From Candidatus Aminicenantota bacterium (GTDB lineage: Bacteria; Acidobacteriota; Aminicenantia; UBA2199): DNA of 34,784 nt. Shown in pieces: positions 22,901 to 28,844 of this stretch. Made by a program: the position numbers and the translations under genes. A model generated the notes under the pieces. It saw only the letters and a list, made by a program, of their open reading frames with translations. It was not told the origin of the DNA and did not search any database. The first letter of the stretch is position 1, and each line of letters starts with the position of its first letter. Where the stretch lies: contig JAFGSF010000021.1 in assembly GCA_016934745.1 (NCBI GenBank), forward strand, positions 1 to 34,784, in the 5' to 3' direction.

Positions 22901-23191
22901 CCGCTGATCGGCAAACGCACCTGGGGCGGACTGGTCGGCATCTCAGGCTACCCGCCGCTGATGGATGGCGGCTACGTGACGGCACCCACGGTGGCCTTCG
23001 TCGACACCGACGGCGAGTTCACCGTGGAGAACGAGGGGGTGGCGCCCGACATCGAGGTCGAATGGACCCCGGCCGAGGTGATCGCCGGGCGCGATCCGCA
23101 GCTCGAAAAGGCAGTGGCGTACCTGCTCGAGGAGCTGCGCAAGAGCCCTCCCCGGAAGTTTGAGCCCAAGCCCTTCCCGCGCGGGCGCTGA
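19937..23191 (+). CDS. tricorn-like S41 family peptidase with beta-propeller
   Basis: This 1084-residue protein starts at TTG 19937, supported by GGAGGTGA five bases upstream; no ATG fits. A signal peptide comes first (LIGLVLSSLALFAAPLGA). Then come WD40/TolB-like propeller blades with repeated SPDGRWVAFS, SHDGRSVLFSS and SPDGKRIVFVS. A Lys/Glu-rich linker lies near residues 540-570, a PDZ-like part near 750-850, and the C-terminal S41 core has NEYAGSGGDAMPYYF with nucleophile Ser973. Tricorn proteases degrade short peptides threaded through the propeller; here the signal peptide places it in the periplasm, presumably for peptide scavenging. The length is usual for the family. No operon partner is obvious. 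Confidence 0.9.
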   Translation: MNSFPKMLIGLVLSSLALFAAPLGAIDDARLLRNPDIFAGRIVFQYGGDLWTCPAAGGQAVQLTSHPGLESSPCFSPDGRWVAFSGQYDENMDVYIVPTAGGEPKRLTFHPGADQVTGWSHDGRSVLFSSFRTSSNRYARIFKVSVDGGMPEEMPMPMAWLGSMSADGRLFAYTSLSNRQSFDTWRRYRGGNAPFIWVFDLQSHAAEKIPQLGGNDTFPHFSGEWVYFLSDRDRVMNVYRYHAGSRQIEPLTSYDGVDIKSFGVHDGAVVFEREGRLHLLCDGKVQTLAVNIPSERILSRPGQVPAGELIFNAHVSPSGKRAVFEARGEIVTVPVEKGDIRNITRTPTSTEREPAWSPDGRSIAYFSDEPGEYALFIRDQQGTRPPKVIALPEKAYYHAPLWSPDGKRIVFVSNRQVLYLADVVAGRVARIAANPKFISYPDYEWSPDSQWLCYSLHGENDLRDLFLYRIADGKAQRLTDGMSDAYSPTFDKNGKYLYFAASTNLAHDMGWVDLSEYPHEPVANLYCMVLSSAEPSPLKAQSDEEEEKKEEKKDSAKEGKDAKKAPAAAKPVRIDLEGIGGRIVALPIPTRSYARLQAGQDKLYYTELVKKQRSEMRIDQSVTLYVYTHEKRESETLAGDIATFMLSADGKKMLYRQKRNWFVVDAAKVESGKGKLNTQQITVYREPQSEWRQILRDAWRIERDYFYDPGMHGQDWQAVLERYESYLPYVSHRDDLNYLIGQMIGELCVGHAYRGGGEQPRIKQVPVGLLGADIGVRDGRFFLKKIYRGESWNPELRSPLSEPGNWIAEGSYVLAVDGRKMDVRKNFYSHFLASVGRQVRLLISATPEKAGAREVIVVPVDNENDLRFREQIEENRKLVERLSQGKLGYVYLPDTAVGGYTFFNRYYFSQLQKQGMILDERFNGGGYAADYIIDLLRRPLMNYWKPRWGVLGKTPQAANFGPKAMLINEYAGSGGDAMPYYFKQQKIGPLIGKRTWGGLVGISGYPPLMDGGYVTAPTVAFVDTDGEFTVENEGVAPDIEVEWTPAEVIAGRDPQLEKAVAYLLEELRKSPPRKFEPKPFPRGR

Positions 23192-23226
23192 CAAGGAAGA
23201 AAACCGGGAAGGCGTGTAATACAAGC

Positions 23227-23397
23227 GCTGCCGCTGCGCAGGGCGTTCATGTTGCTGGAGCCCGCCCCGGTGTCGGGGCCGACGAACTCACCTTTGCCGC
23301 GGCCATGAATAAATTCATCCGCATGATCGAAAATTTCGAGCTAAGCTTTGTCATCACCCGCTCCTGGGAAAAGGTGATGCAGCGCCTTGACGGATAA
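23227..23397 (+). other. 484-base gene-free stretch with a possible gene remnant
   Basis: Between the peptidase (23191) and tusA (23676) there is no complete gene. One open frame (23227-23397) ends MNKFIRMIENFELSFVITRSWEKVMQRLDG, whose composition looks protein-like, but it lacks a Shine-Dalgarno and I recognise no family. The last 150 bases are AT-rich and hold the promoter and dyad of the hydrogenase-sulfur operon. Confidence 0.25.
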
Positions 23398-23576
23398 TAG
23401 CACAAGGAGAATGAGAACGCCAAGTTGAATGGAACCCACTGGGATTGGATCGATAAGCTGAGGTTAGCAACGAATCCGCAAGCACATCGATTTGCAAACG
23501 GATCGGCATGCGGCCGAAATCGCTGCAATGCGTGATGGCGGAATTTGACCCGATTCGTTAAAAATAATTTATTTTC

Positions 23577-23605
23577 TTGACTTTAAAAAAACGATTGTTT
23601 ATAAA
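23577..23605 (+). promoter_or_regulatory. promoter of the tusA-hyn-lpl operon
   Basis: TTGACT (23577-23582) and TATAAA (23600-23605) are separated by 17 bp in an AT-rich patch. It is the only good promoter found ahead of the 8.4-kb gene run, and gives a leader of about 64 nt. Confidence 0.7.
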
Positions 23606-23616
23606 TTATTCATATG

Positions 23617-23652
23617 GCAATGTCGTGATCCACTAGAATGTGACGATATTGC
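23617..23652. promoter_or_regulatory. dyad in the operon leader (operator or RNA hairpin)
   Basis: GCAATGTCGT (23617-23626) and ACGATATTGC (23643-23652) pair over 10 bp with a single G.T, around a 16-nt loop. It begins about 5 nt after the predicted transcript start and ends 23 nt before ATG 23676. Its place suits repression by a dimeric regulator or an RNA fold. No regulator gene is next to it. Confidence 0.55.
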
Positions 23653-23675
23653 ACTTTAAAAGTGAGGAAAACAAG

Positions 23676-23912
23676 ATGCCCATTCACTCCGATCAAACCC
23701 TTGATTGCAGCGGTCTGGCGTGCCCTTTGCCGATCTTGAAAACCAAAAAGGCCATGGAAGGCTTGGCGGTCGGCCAGATCCTGGAAATGATCGCTACCGA
23801 TCCCGGCTCCCCAAGCGATATGGACGCCTGGTGCCAAAAGACCGGTCAGCAGCTTGTCGATTCCAAGCAGGAGGGCGATAAATTTATCTTCTATATCAAG
23901 CGGATGAAATAA
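23676..23912 (+). CDS. tusA: TusA-family sulfurtransferase
   Basis: This 78-residue protein shows the complete TusA signature LDCSGLACPLPILKTKKA; Cys16 of C-P-L-P is the persulfide-carrying cysteine, and Cys11 is also kept. TusA proteins pass sulfane sulfur between partner proteins and in sulfur-metabolising microbes feed Dsr or sHdr pathways. GTGAGGA precedes ATG 23676 by about 7 nt, which rules out the in-frame GTG at 23640. It heads the operon, 64 nt after the promoter, and is followed by two DsrE-type genes and the lipoyl carrier, which points to a role in sulfur trafficking rather than tRNA thiolation. Confidence 0.9.
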   Translation: MPIHSDQTLDCSGLACPLPILKTKKAMEGLAVGQILEMIATDPGSPSDMDAWCQKTGQQLVDSKQEGDKFIFYIKRMK

Positions 23913-23982
23913 CAGCGGAAGGACCGGGTGCTGTGGGCGCAAAAAAATGGTCGCGCCGCTCCACACAACAGAGGAGATAAAA

Positions 23983-24463
23983 ATGGCAGAAAAAACCAGT
24001 AACCGTTTGGCGATCATTACCGCTCATGGTACTCTCGATGCGACCTACCCGCTCTGATATTGGCTACGGCTGCCCTGGCCCTGGATATGGAAGCGGCCAT
24101 TTTCTCTACTTTTCACGGATTGGAAATTCTCAAAAAAGGGAATGCCGACAAACTCAAGGTTGCGCCGATTGCCAATCCCGCCATGCCGATCCCGGTTCCC
24201 AACATTATCGGCATGCTATGCTGCCCGGTATGACCGGGATAGCGACCTCCATGATGAATGGTTGGATGAAAAAAGCCAATGTGGCTAAACTCAGTGACCT
24301 GCTGGCCATGACCATCGAGGGCGGCGCCCGCTTGATCGCCTGTCAAATGACCATGGATGTGATGGGCATCCGGCGCGAGCAATTGATCGATGGCATCGAA
24401 ATCGGCGGGGCGGCAACTTTTTTTAGCTATGCCAGTAACAACGCGATCGCGTTGTCCTTTTAA
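23983..24463 (+). pseudogene. DsrE2-like sulfur-carrier gene broken by two frameshifts
   Basis: Starting at ATG 23983 (GAGGAG 7 nt upstream), the frame reads RLAIITAHGTLDATYP and hits TGA at 24055. Shifting one base continues LILATAALALDMEAAIFSTF. A second break lies at 24213-24222, where the five bases ATGCT are directly repeated; removing one copy restores IIGMLPGMTGIATSMMNGW and the rest to the stop at 24463, including LIACQMTMDVMG with the conserved Cys. The joined ~160 residues match DsrE2-type proteins, membrane-associated partners of TusA. The lesions are a missing base near 24053 and a 5-bp tandem duplication; real decay and assembly error are both possible. Confidence 0.75.
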
Positions 24464-24487
24464 ATTTAATTGCCCAAGGAGAAAAAT

Positions 24488-24856
24488 ATGGCCAGTGACA
24501 AAGTAATGATCATTATGACCAGCGGGCCCGACACGCCGCGCCGTTGCGCCACCCCATTCTTCTTTGCCAGTTTGGCTGCCGCCATGGAATATGACGTCAC
24601 GATGTTTTTTACCATCGATGGCACCCTGTTGCTTAAAAAGGGAATGGCCGAGACGATTGTTCCAAAAGCCGGCGGCAAGCCGGTCAGCGCTTTCTTGCAG
24701 GATGCATTGGACGCGGGGGTGACCTTTCTGGCGTGTTCGGCTTCGACGGAACTGCATGACCTGCAGCCGACCGATTTAATCGATGGCGTGAAAATGGTCG
24801 GAGGGGCATCCATGTGGCAGTTGTCTGAAGATTGCAAAACGGTGCTGACGTTTTAA
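24488..24856 (+). CDS. DsrE/DsrF-like sulfur relay protein
   Basis: This 122-residue protein has the DsrE fold pattern: KVMIIMTSGPDTPRRCATPFFFASLAAAMEYDVTMFFT, GTLLLKKGM and AGVTFLACSASTELHDL. It ends LIDGVKMVGGASMWQLSEDCKTVLTF. The Cys in ACSAS is at the position of the DsrE active cysteine. AAGGAG is 6 nt before ATG 24488. It sits 24 nt after the broken DsrE2 gene and 25 nt before the lipoyl-carrier gene. It probably accepts or donates persulfide sulfur with TusA. It may also cover for the broken DsrE2; which DsrE subgroup it belongs to is not decided by eye. Confidence 0.85.
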   Translation: MASDKVMIIMTSGPDTPRRCATPFFFASLAAAMEYDVTMFFTIDGTLLLKKGMAETIVPKAGGKPVSAFLQDALDAGVTFLACSASTELHDLQPTDLIDGVKMVGGASMWQLSEDCKTVLTF

Positions 24857-24881
24857 TCGACTTGGTTTAAAAGGAGGAAAT

Positions 24882-25328
24882 ATGGCTAATATCCACGGTT
24901 GCAACCTACCGGAAGACCTGTATTATTTGATCGAAAAACATGTGTGGGCCAACCCGTTGGGCGATGGCGTCATTCGGGTCGGGATCACCGCCGTTGCCGG
25001 CAAACTCTCCGGCGGCAAGCTGGCAGCGATCACCATCAAGTCCAAAAACATCGGTCAACCGGTCCAGCAAAGCAAGAGTGTCGCCACCATTGAAAGCAGC
25101 AAGTTCGTGGGTCCGGTACCGACGCCGATCAGCGGTGTGCTGTTGCGCGCCAATGAGAAGCTGGCCGCTGATCCCAATCTGGCCGTCAGCGACCCCTATG
25201 GCGAAGGATGGATCGCCGAGATGCAGGCCAGTGATTGGGAAAAAGAAAAAGGCGGGCTGGCAACCGGACCCGGCGGGATTGCCGCCTATCAGGCATTCAT
25301 GGAAGAAAAGAATATTTCTTGTAGCTGA
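24882..25328 (+). CDS. lbpA: GcvH-like lipoate-binding protein (LbpA type)
   Basis: This 148-residue protein has the GcvH/lipoyl fold: EKHVWANPLGDGVIRVGIT, then SVATIESSKFVGPVPTPISG with Lys74 as lipoylation site, and LAVSDPYGEGWIAEMQ. In glycine-cleavage H proteins the site reads V-E-S-V-K-A. The E-S-S-K-F-V-G-P variant and the absence of gcvT/P genes fit the LbpA proteins of the sHdr sulfur pathway, which carry sulfur intermediates on lipoate. AAGGAGG lies 6 nt before ATG 24882. A lipoate-protein ligase closes the same operon, supporting lipoylation in situ. The LbpA versus H-protein choice rests on context and should be confirmed by phylogeny. Confidence 0.85.
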   Translation: MANIHGCNLPEDLYYLIEKHVWANPLGDGVIRVGITAVAGKLSGGKLAAITIKSKNIGQPVQQSKSVATIESSKFVGPVPTPISGVLLRANEKLAADPNLAVSDPYGEGWIAEMQASDWEKEKGGLATGPGGIAAYQAFMEEKNISCS

Positions 25329-25422
25329 CATGCAGCATTCTTTCCATCCATTCCAGAAATAAAATCCGATATGCAAGAAGGACGTGCCGTCACGTGTCTA
25401 CTTGGTCGGCATGGAGGGACCC

Positions 25423-26553
25423 ATGGCTGGTAAAAGTATTTATGAAGAAATGAAGGAAAACGGCTTTACCCGGCGTGGTTTCATTAAATTTTGCAGCGCC
25501 GTCGCCGGGGCCATCGGTTTGAATCTCGGTTCGCCGACCGCCGCCAAAAGTGAAAGCGGGAAAGTTGTTCGCGGCCTGCACCCGGCCAATCTGGTGTCCC
25601 GGGCCCTGAGCAGCAAACCCCGGTTGCCGGTGATCTGGCTGGAATTCCAGGATTGCTGCGGCTGCAGCGAAGCCCTGACCCGCAGCCAATCCCCGACATT
25701 GGTCGACTTGGTACTGAGCCAGATCACCGTGGAGTATCATGAAACATTATCGGCCGCCGCTGGTTTCCAGGCCGAAGACGCGAAAACCGCGGCCATGAAA
25801 AAATACGCGGGACAATATGTTTTGGTGGTCGAAGGGAGCATTCCTCCCAAGGATGGCGGCGTGTATTGCACGATCGGCGGCAAAAGCTCTCTGTCATTGC
25901 TGAAAGAAGCGGCAGCGGGGGCAGCGGCGATCATTGCCACCGGCAATTGTGCTGCATTTGGCGGAATTCCCAAGGCAAAACCCAATCCGACCGGGGCGGT
26001 CGGCGTCATGGATGTGATCCGTGACAAGCCGGTGGTGAACATTCCCGGCTGCCCGGCCATTCCCGAAGCCTTCACCGGCACCGTCGCCCATTTCCTAGTT
26101 TTCGGTTCCCTCCCAGAGCTGGATCACCTTCATCGTCCCAAGCTCTTCTACGGCAACACGATTCATGATCGCTGCCTGCGCCGGCCCTTTTATGAAGCTG
26201 GCAAGTATGCCGCCTCTTTCGATGACGAGGGCGCCCGGGCTGGCTGGTGTCTTAATAAACTGGGATGCAAGGGCCCGATCACATACAATGCCTGCGCCTC
26301 GTTGAAATGGGGCGGCGGACTTTCCTTCCCGATTCAATCGGGCCATCCCTGCCTGGGCTGTTCCGAACCGAATTTCTGGGATGGTGGCGGATTCTACCAG
26401 GGCCAATCCGCACCGCTGGATCGCCCCGCCCTACTGACCATGGGCGCTGCCCTGGCGGCGGGCGCGGTCATCGGAGCGGGCGTCGCCGGCGCCAATACCG
26501 TCCAGAAAAAATCGGCCCGGCGCAAGCAAGAAAGCAAGAACAAGGGAGGATAA
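25423..26553 (+). CDS. hynS: [NiFe] hydrogenase small subunit, Isp-type, Tat-exported
   Basis: This 376-residue protein has the twin-arginine signal TRRGFIKFC at 16-24 and a C-terminal hydrophobic anchor (LLTMGAALAAGAVIGAGVAG), so it is exported with its large subunit and held on the outer face of the inner membrane. Cluster ligands are visible: proximal DCCGCSE (Cys78, Cys81), GNCAAFGG and IPGCPAIPEAF; distal HDRCLRRPF and GWCLNKLGC; medial NACASLKW and HPCLGCSEPNFWD. An extra Cys79 lies inside the proximal motif, where Thr or Ala is usual. Start 25423 is chosen from GAGGGA at 25414-25419; an in-frame ATG at 25411 is possible. The gene lies 94 nt after lbpA and 1 nt before isp1. Confidence 0.9.
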   Translation: MAGKSIYEEMKENGFTRRGFIKFCSAVAGAIGLNLGSPTAAKSESGKVVRGLHPANLVSRALSSKPRLPVIWLEFQDCCGCSEALTRSQSPTLVDLVLSQITVEYHETLSAAAGFQAEDAKTAAMKKYAGQYVLVVEGSIPPKDGGVYCTIGGKSSLSLLKEAAAGAAAIIATGNCAAFGGIPKAKPNPTGAVGVMDVIRDKPVVNIPGCPAIPEAFTGTVAHFLVFGSLPELDHLHRPKLFYGNTIHDRCLRRPFYEAGKYAASFDDEGARAGWCLNKLGCKGPITYNACASLKWGGGLSFPIQSGHPCLGCSEPNFWDGGGFYQGQSAPLDRPALLTMGAALAAGAVIGAGVAGANTVQKKSARRKQESKNKGG

Positions 26554-26554
26554 A

Positions 26555-27232
26555 ATGTTTTGGACAGACATTCTCGCTTTTGCCCGCGGTCCATTCTTCC
26601 GCGTTGCTCTCTGGGTGTTTGTCGGCGGTATGGCATACCGTTTGGTACGCATCATTTTTTTGGGCTGGCCGGCGGACAAAGTGCCTCGACGCGGCAGCAA
26701 GCTCTGGGGGGCTTTGAAATCGTTTCTCAAAGGCATCCTCGTGTGGCCATTCATTCCGTGGGTTAAAAATACTTTCAATTGCAATCCCGTGGTTTACCTG
26801 GCCGGCGGCCTATTTCACCTGGGCCTGTTTGTGATACTGATCTTGGGCACCGCCCACATGCTGGTCTGGAAAAGCCTGCTCGGATTCGGCTGGAAAACCC
26901 TGCCTTTTCCAATCGTGGATTGGATGGCGGCCATCACTATCGCGGCCATCGTGATCTTGTTCATCAACCGCCTGATCCACCCCGTACTCAAGCTTATCTC
27001 AGGACCCGGGGAATGGTTAAATCTCCTTTTCGTATTCCTGCCCATGGTCTCCGGTTACGTCATGGCCCACCACCTGTGGTTCCGCTACGAAGTGATCTTC
27101 AGCATTCACATGATCGCCGTAAACATCCTTATGATTTGGATTCCGTTCAGCCGCATTTCCCATTTCATGTTCTATTTCTTTTCCAAGGCCATCCACGGCG
27201 CGGATTTCGGCAAGCGAGCAGTGGAACCCTAA
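26555..27232 (+). CDS. isp1: Isp1: NarI/DsrM-like membrane cytochrome b subunit
   Basis: This 225-residue protein has five membrane helices (about 14-36, 79-101, 121-141, 150-172 and 178-198). Histidines suitable as heme b ligands lie in or by helices (FHLGLF His88, TAHMLVW His100, MAHHLWF, SIHMIAV His184). This is the NarI/DsrM fold, and the order hynS-isp1-isp2-hynL identifies it as Isp1 of Isp-type hydrogenases such as Thiocapsa HynSL. It would carry electrons from the external hydrogenase across the membrane to Isp2. GGAGGA is 4 nt before ATG 26555. Confidence 0.85.
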   Translation: MFWTDILAFARGPFFRVALWVFVGGMAYRLVRIIFLGWPADKVPRRGSKLWGALKSFLKGILVWPFIPWVKNTFNCNPVVYLAGGLFHLGLFVILILGTAHMLVWKSLLGFGWKTLPFPIVDWMAAITIAAIVILFINRLIHPVLKLISGPGEWLNLLFVFLPMVSGYVMAHHLWFRYEVIFSIHMIAVNILMIWIPFSRISHFMFYFFSKAIHGADFGKRAVEP

Positions 27233-27244
27233 GGAGGCAGGACT

Positions 27245-28504
27245 ATGGAAAAGCAAATTGTTTTGAATACTTTTCTTAAGGAAACCGGCGGCCATATCGC
27301 CGCCCAACTGGAGGCGTGCACACGTTGCGGCATGTGCGCCGAGGCCTGCCATTTCTACCAGGCCACCGGCAATCCGGAATTCTCGCCGGTTTGGAAAATC
27401 GAATTGTTGAAACGGGCTTACGAACAGCGCTTCACGCTGGCTGGAAAAATCAGACTGGCTGTCGGATTGGCCAAGCCGATCAGCGAGGAAGAAATTTCGC
27501 ATTTCAGCAAGATCGTTTACGAAGCCTGCACCATGTGCAACAAGTGTTCGATGGTCTGCCCGATGGGCATCCAGCTGGGCCCCCTGATCCATGAAGTACG
27601 GCAGGGGCTCTCAAATGCCGGCGTTGTCCCCGCCGAACTGCTGGCCGCTGTCAACCAGCAGGTCGAGGAAGGCAGTCCTCTGGGTGTCACCGATGCTGTA
27701 TACAAGAGCCGCCTGGAATGGGTGGCGGATGAATGGGAAGTCGCACTTCCACAAGATGTGAAGGGCGCAGACACGCTGGTCGTCTTCAGCTCGATCGAGC
27801 TGATGAAATTCCCGGAAAACATTGCGGCGATAGCCAAGATCCTTCATGCCGCCGGAGAAAAATGGACATTGAGCAGCCAGGCCCGCGAAGTCGTCAATTT
27901 TGGTTTCTATGAAGGCAATCCGGAACGAACCATCATGTTCCTGAAGCGGATTTTTGACGGTGCCGGTGACCTGGGCGTCAGGAAAATCGTGGTCACCGAG
28001 TGCGGCCACGCCTACGATGCATTGCGTTGGACCTCCTACAACCTGATGGCTGTTCCGCAAGGGATCGAGATCACGCATATTGTCGGCCTGGTTGGCGACT
28101 ATGTCCGCACAGGCAGGATTACATTGAAAAAAGGAGCGCACAACGACGGACGGATTACCTTCCATGATGCCTGCAAGATCCAGCGCCGCGGCGGCCATAT
28201 CAAGGAACCGCGTGAAATTTTAAATGTCCTGGCGCCTGATTCTTTTGCAGAAATGTCTCCAAGTCGTGAACAGGCAATATGCTGCGGCGGTGGCGGTGGG
28301 GTTATTGCCATCAAGGATGCGGACTCCAATCGCTATGCGGCATTCGAATTGAAGGTCGACCAGCTGCGTCGGGTGGGGGCAAAAACCGTTGTCATGAGCT
28401 GCTCGAATTGCCGCCTGCAGTTTACGGACTGCGTGCAGCACTTCAACCTGGACATCAAAGTGGCCGGCTTGTGTCAGATGGTCGCCGACGCGCTTGAGAA
28501 ATAG
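27245..28504 (+). CDS. isp2: Isp2: HdrD/DsrK-like iron-sulfur protein with a CCG domain
   Basis: This 419-residue soluble protein has two [4Fe-4S] motifs, CTRCGMCAEAC (near 26) and CTMCNKCSMVCP (near 95), as in HdrC/GlpC. Two CCG-type domains follow. The first is degenerate, keeping only VTECGHAYD; the second is complete (FHDACKIQRRGG, ICCGGGGG, SCSNCRLQF). The complete CCG motif binds the non-cubane cluster that in HdrB cleaves disulfides. Isp2/DsrK proteins sit on the cytosolic face beside Isp1. AGGAGG is 6 nt before ATG 27245. In this operon the natural disulfide or persulfide partner would be lipoyl-LbpA or a TusA/DsrE persulfide; that pairing is inference. Confidence 0.88.
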   Translation: MEKQIVLNTFLKETGGHIAAQLEACTRCGMCAEACHFYQATGNPEFSPVWKIELLKRAYEQRFTLAGKIRLAVGLAKPISEEEISHFSKIVYEACTMCNKCSMVCPMGIQLGPLIHEVRQGLSNAGVVPAELLAAVNQQVEEGSPLGVTDAVYKSRLEWVADEWEVALPQDVKGADTLVVFSSIELMKFPENIAAIAKILHAAGEKWTLSSQAREVVNFGFYEGNPERTIMFLKRIFDGAGDLGVRKIVVTECGHAYDALRWTSYNLMAVPQGIEITHIVGLVGDYVRTGRITLKKGAHNDGRITFHDACKIQRRGGHIKEPREILNVLAPDSFAEMSPSREQAICCGGGGGVIAIKDADSNRYAAFELKVDQLRRVGAKTVVMSCSNCRLQFTDCVQHFNLDIKVAGLCQMVADALEK

Positions 28505-28514
28505 GAGGTGACTG

Positions 28515-28835
28515 ATGGCTTCTTTTACCATTACTCCGGTAGAGAAAGGTATTTTTCGGTGTCAGCATGCCGGGCCTCTAGCTCATGAAGATGTCCGTGC
28601 CCTGGCTAGTTTCCTGCATGATTATCGCGGCAAGCTGCTGATCGACTTGTCCAATACAAGCGGAGAGGAATGCATGGAAAACATCCGCCAGTTCCGGCCG
28701 ATGATGCCCACGGCGGCAATTTTCGGGGCCAAGATCGATCAAGCAATGCTCGATATCCCTGAGAGCTACTATACCCATGAAGTCCGCTATTTTGCAACGG
28801 AAGAAGAAGCTCTCGCCTGGCTTCGCAACCAATAG
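28515..28835 (+). CDS. SpoIIAA/STAS-like small protein
   Basis: This 106-residue protein reads FTITPVEKGIFRCQHAGPL, HDYRGKLLIDLSNTSG and ends VRYFATEEEALAWLRNQ, the pattern of the SpoIIAA-like (STAS-related) domain often seen as a stand-alone protein. There is no Cys cluster or membrane segment. GGAGGTGA lies 4 nt before ATG 28515. It is wedged between isp2 and hynL with 10 and 9 nt gaps, so it is made with the complex. A chaperone, assembly or membrane-docking role is possible; none is established. I do not recall it as a standard part of isp operons. Confidence 0.7.
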   Translation: MASFTITPVEKGIFRCQHAGPLAHEDVRALASFLHDYRGKLLIDLSNTSGEECMENIRQFRPMMPTAAIFGAKIDQAMLDIPESYYTHEVRYFATEEEALAWLRNQ

Positions 28836-28844
28836 GAGGAGCGT

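Noticed and set aside
23640..23675. Upstream GTG start for TusA
   Set aside because: It would lie within the leader dyad and has no Shine-Dalgarno; ATG 23676 has a good one and fits the usual TusA length.
24053..24222. Programmed frameshifting in the DsrE2 gene
   Set aside because: No slippery heptamer or downstream structure is apparent at either site; a lost base and a 5-bp direct duplication explain both breaks better.
24882..25328. Glycine cleavage H protein acting in glycine metabolism
   Set aside because: There are no gcvT/gcvP genes, the site motif is altered, and the neighbours are sulfur carriers and a hydrogenase; it remains the fallback if phylogeny disagrees.
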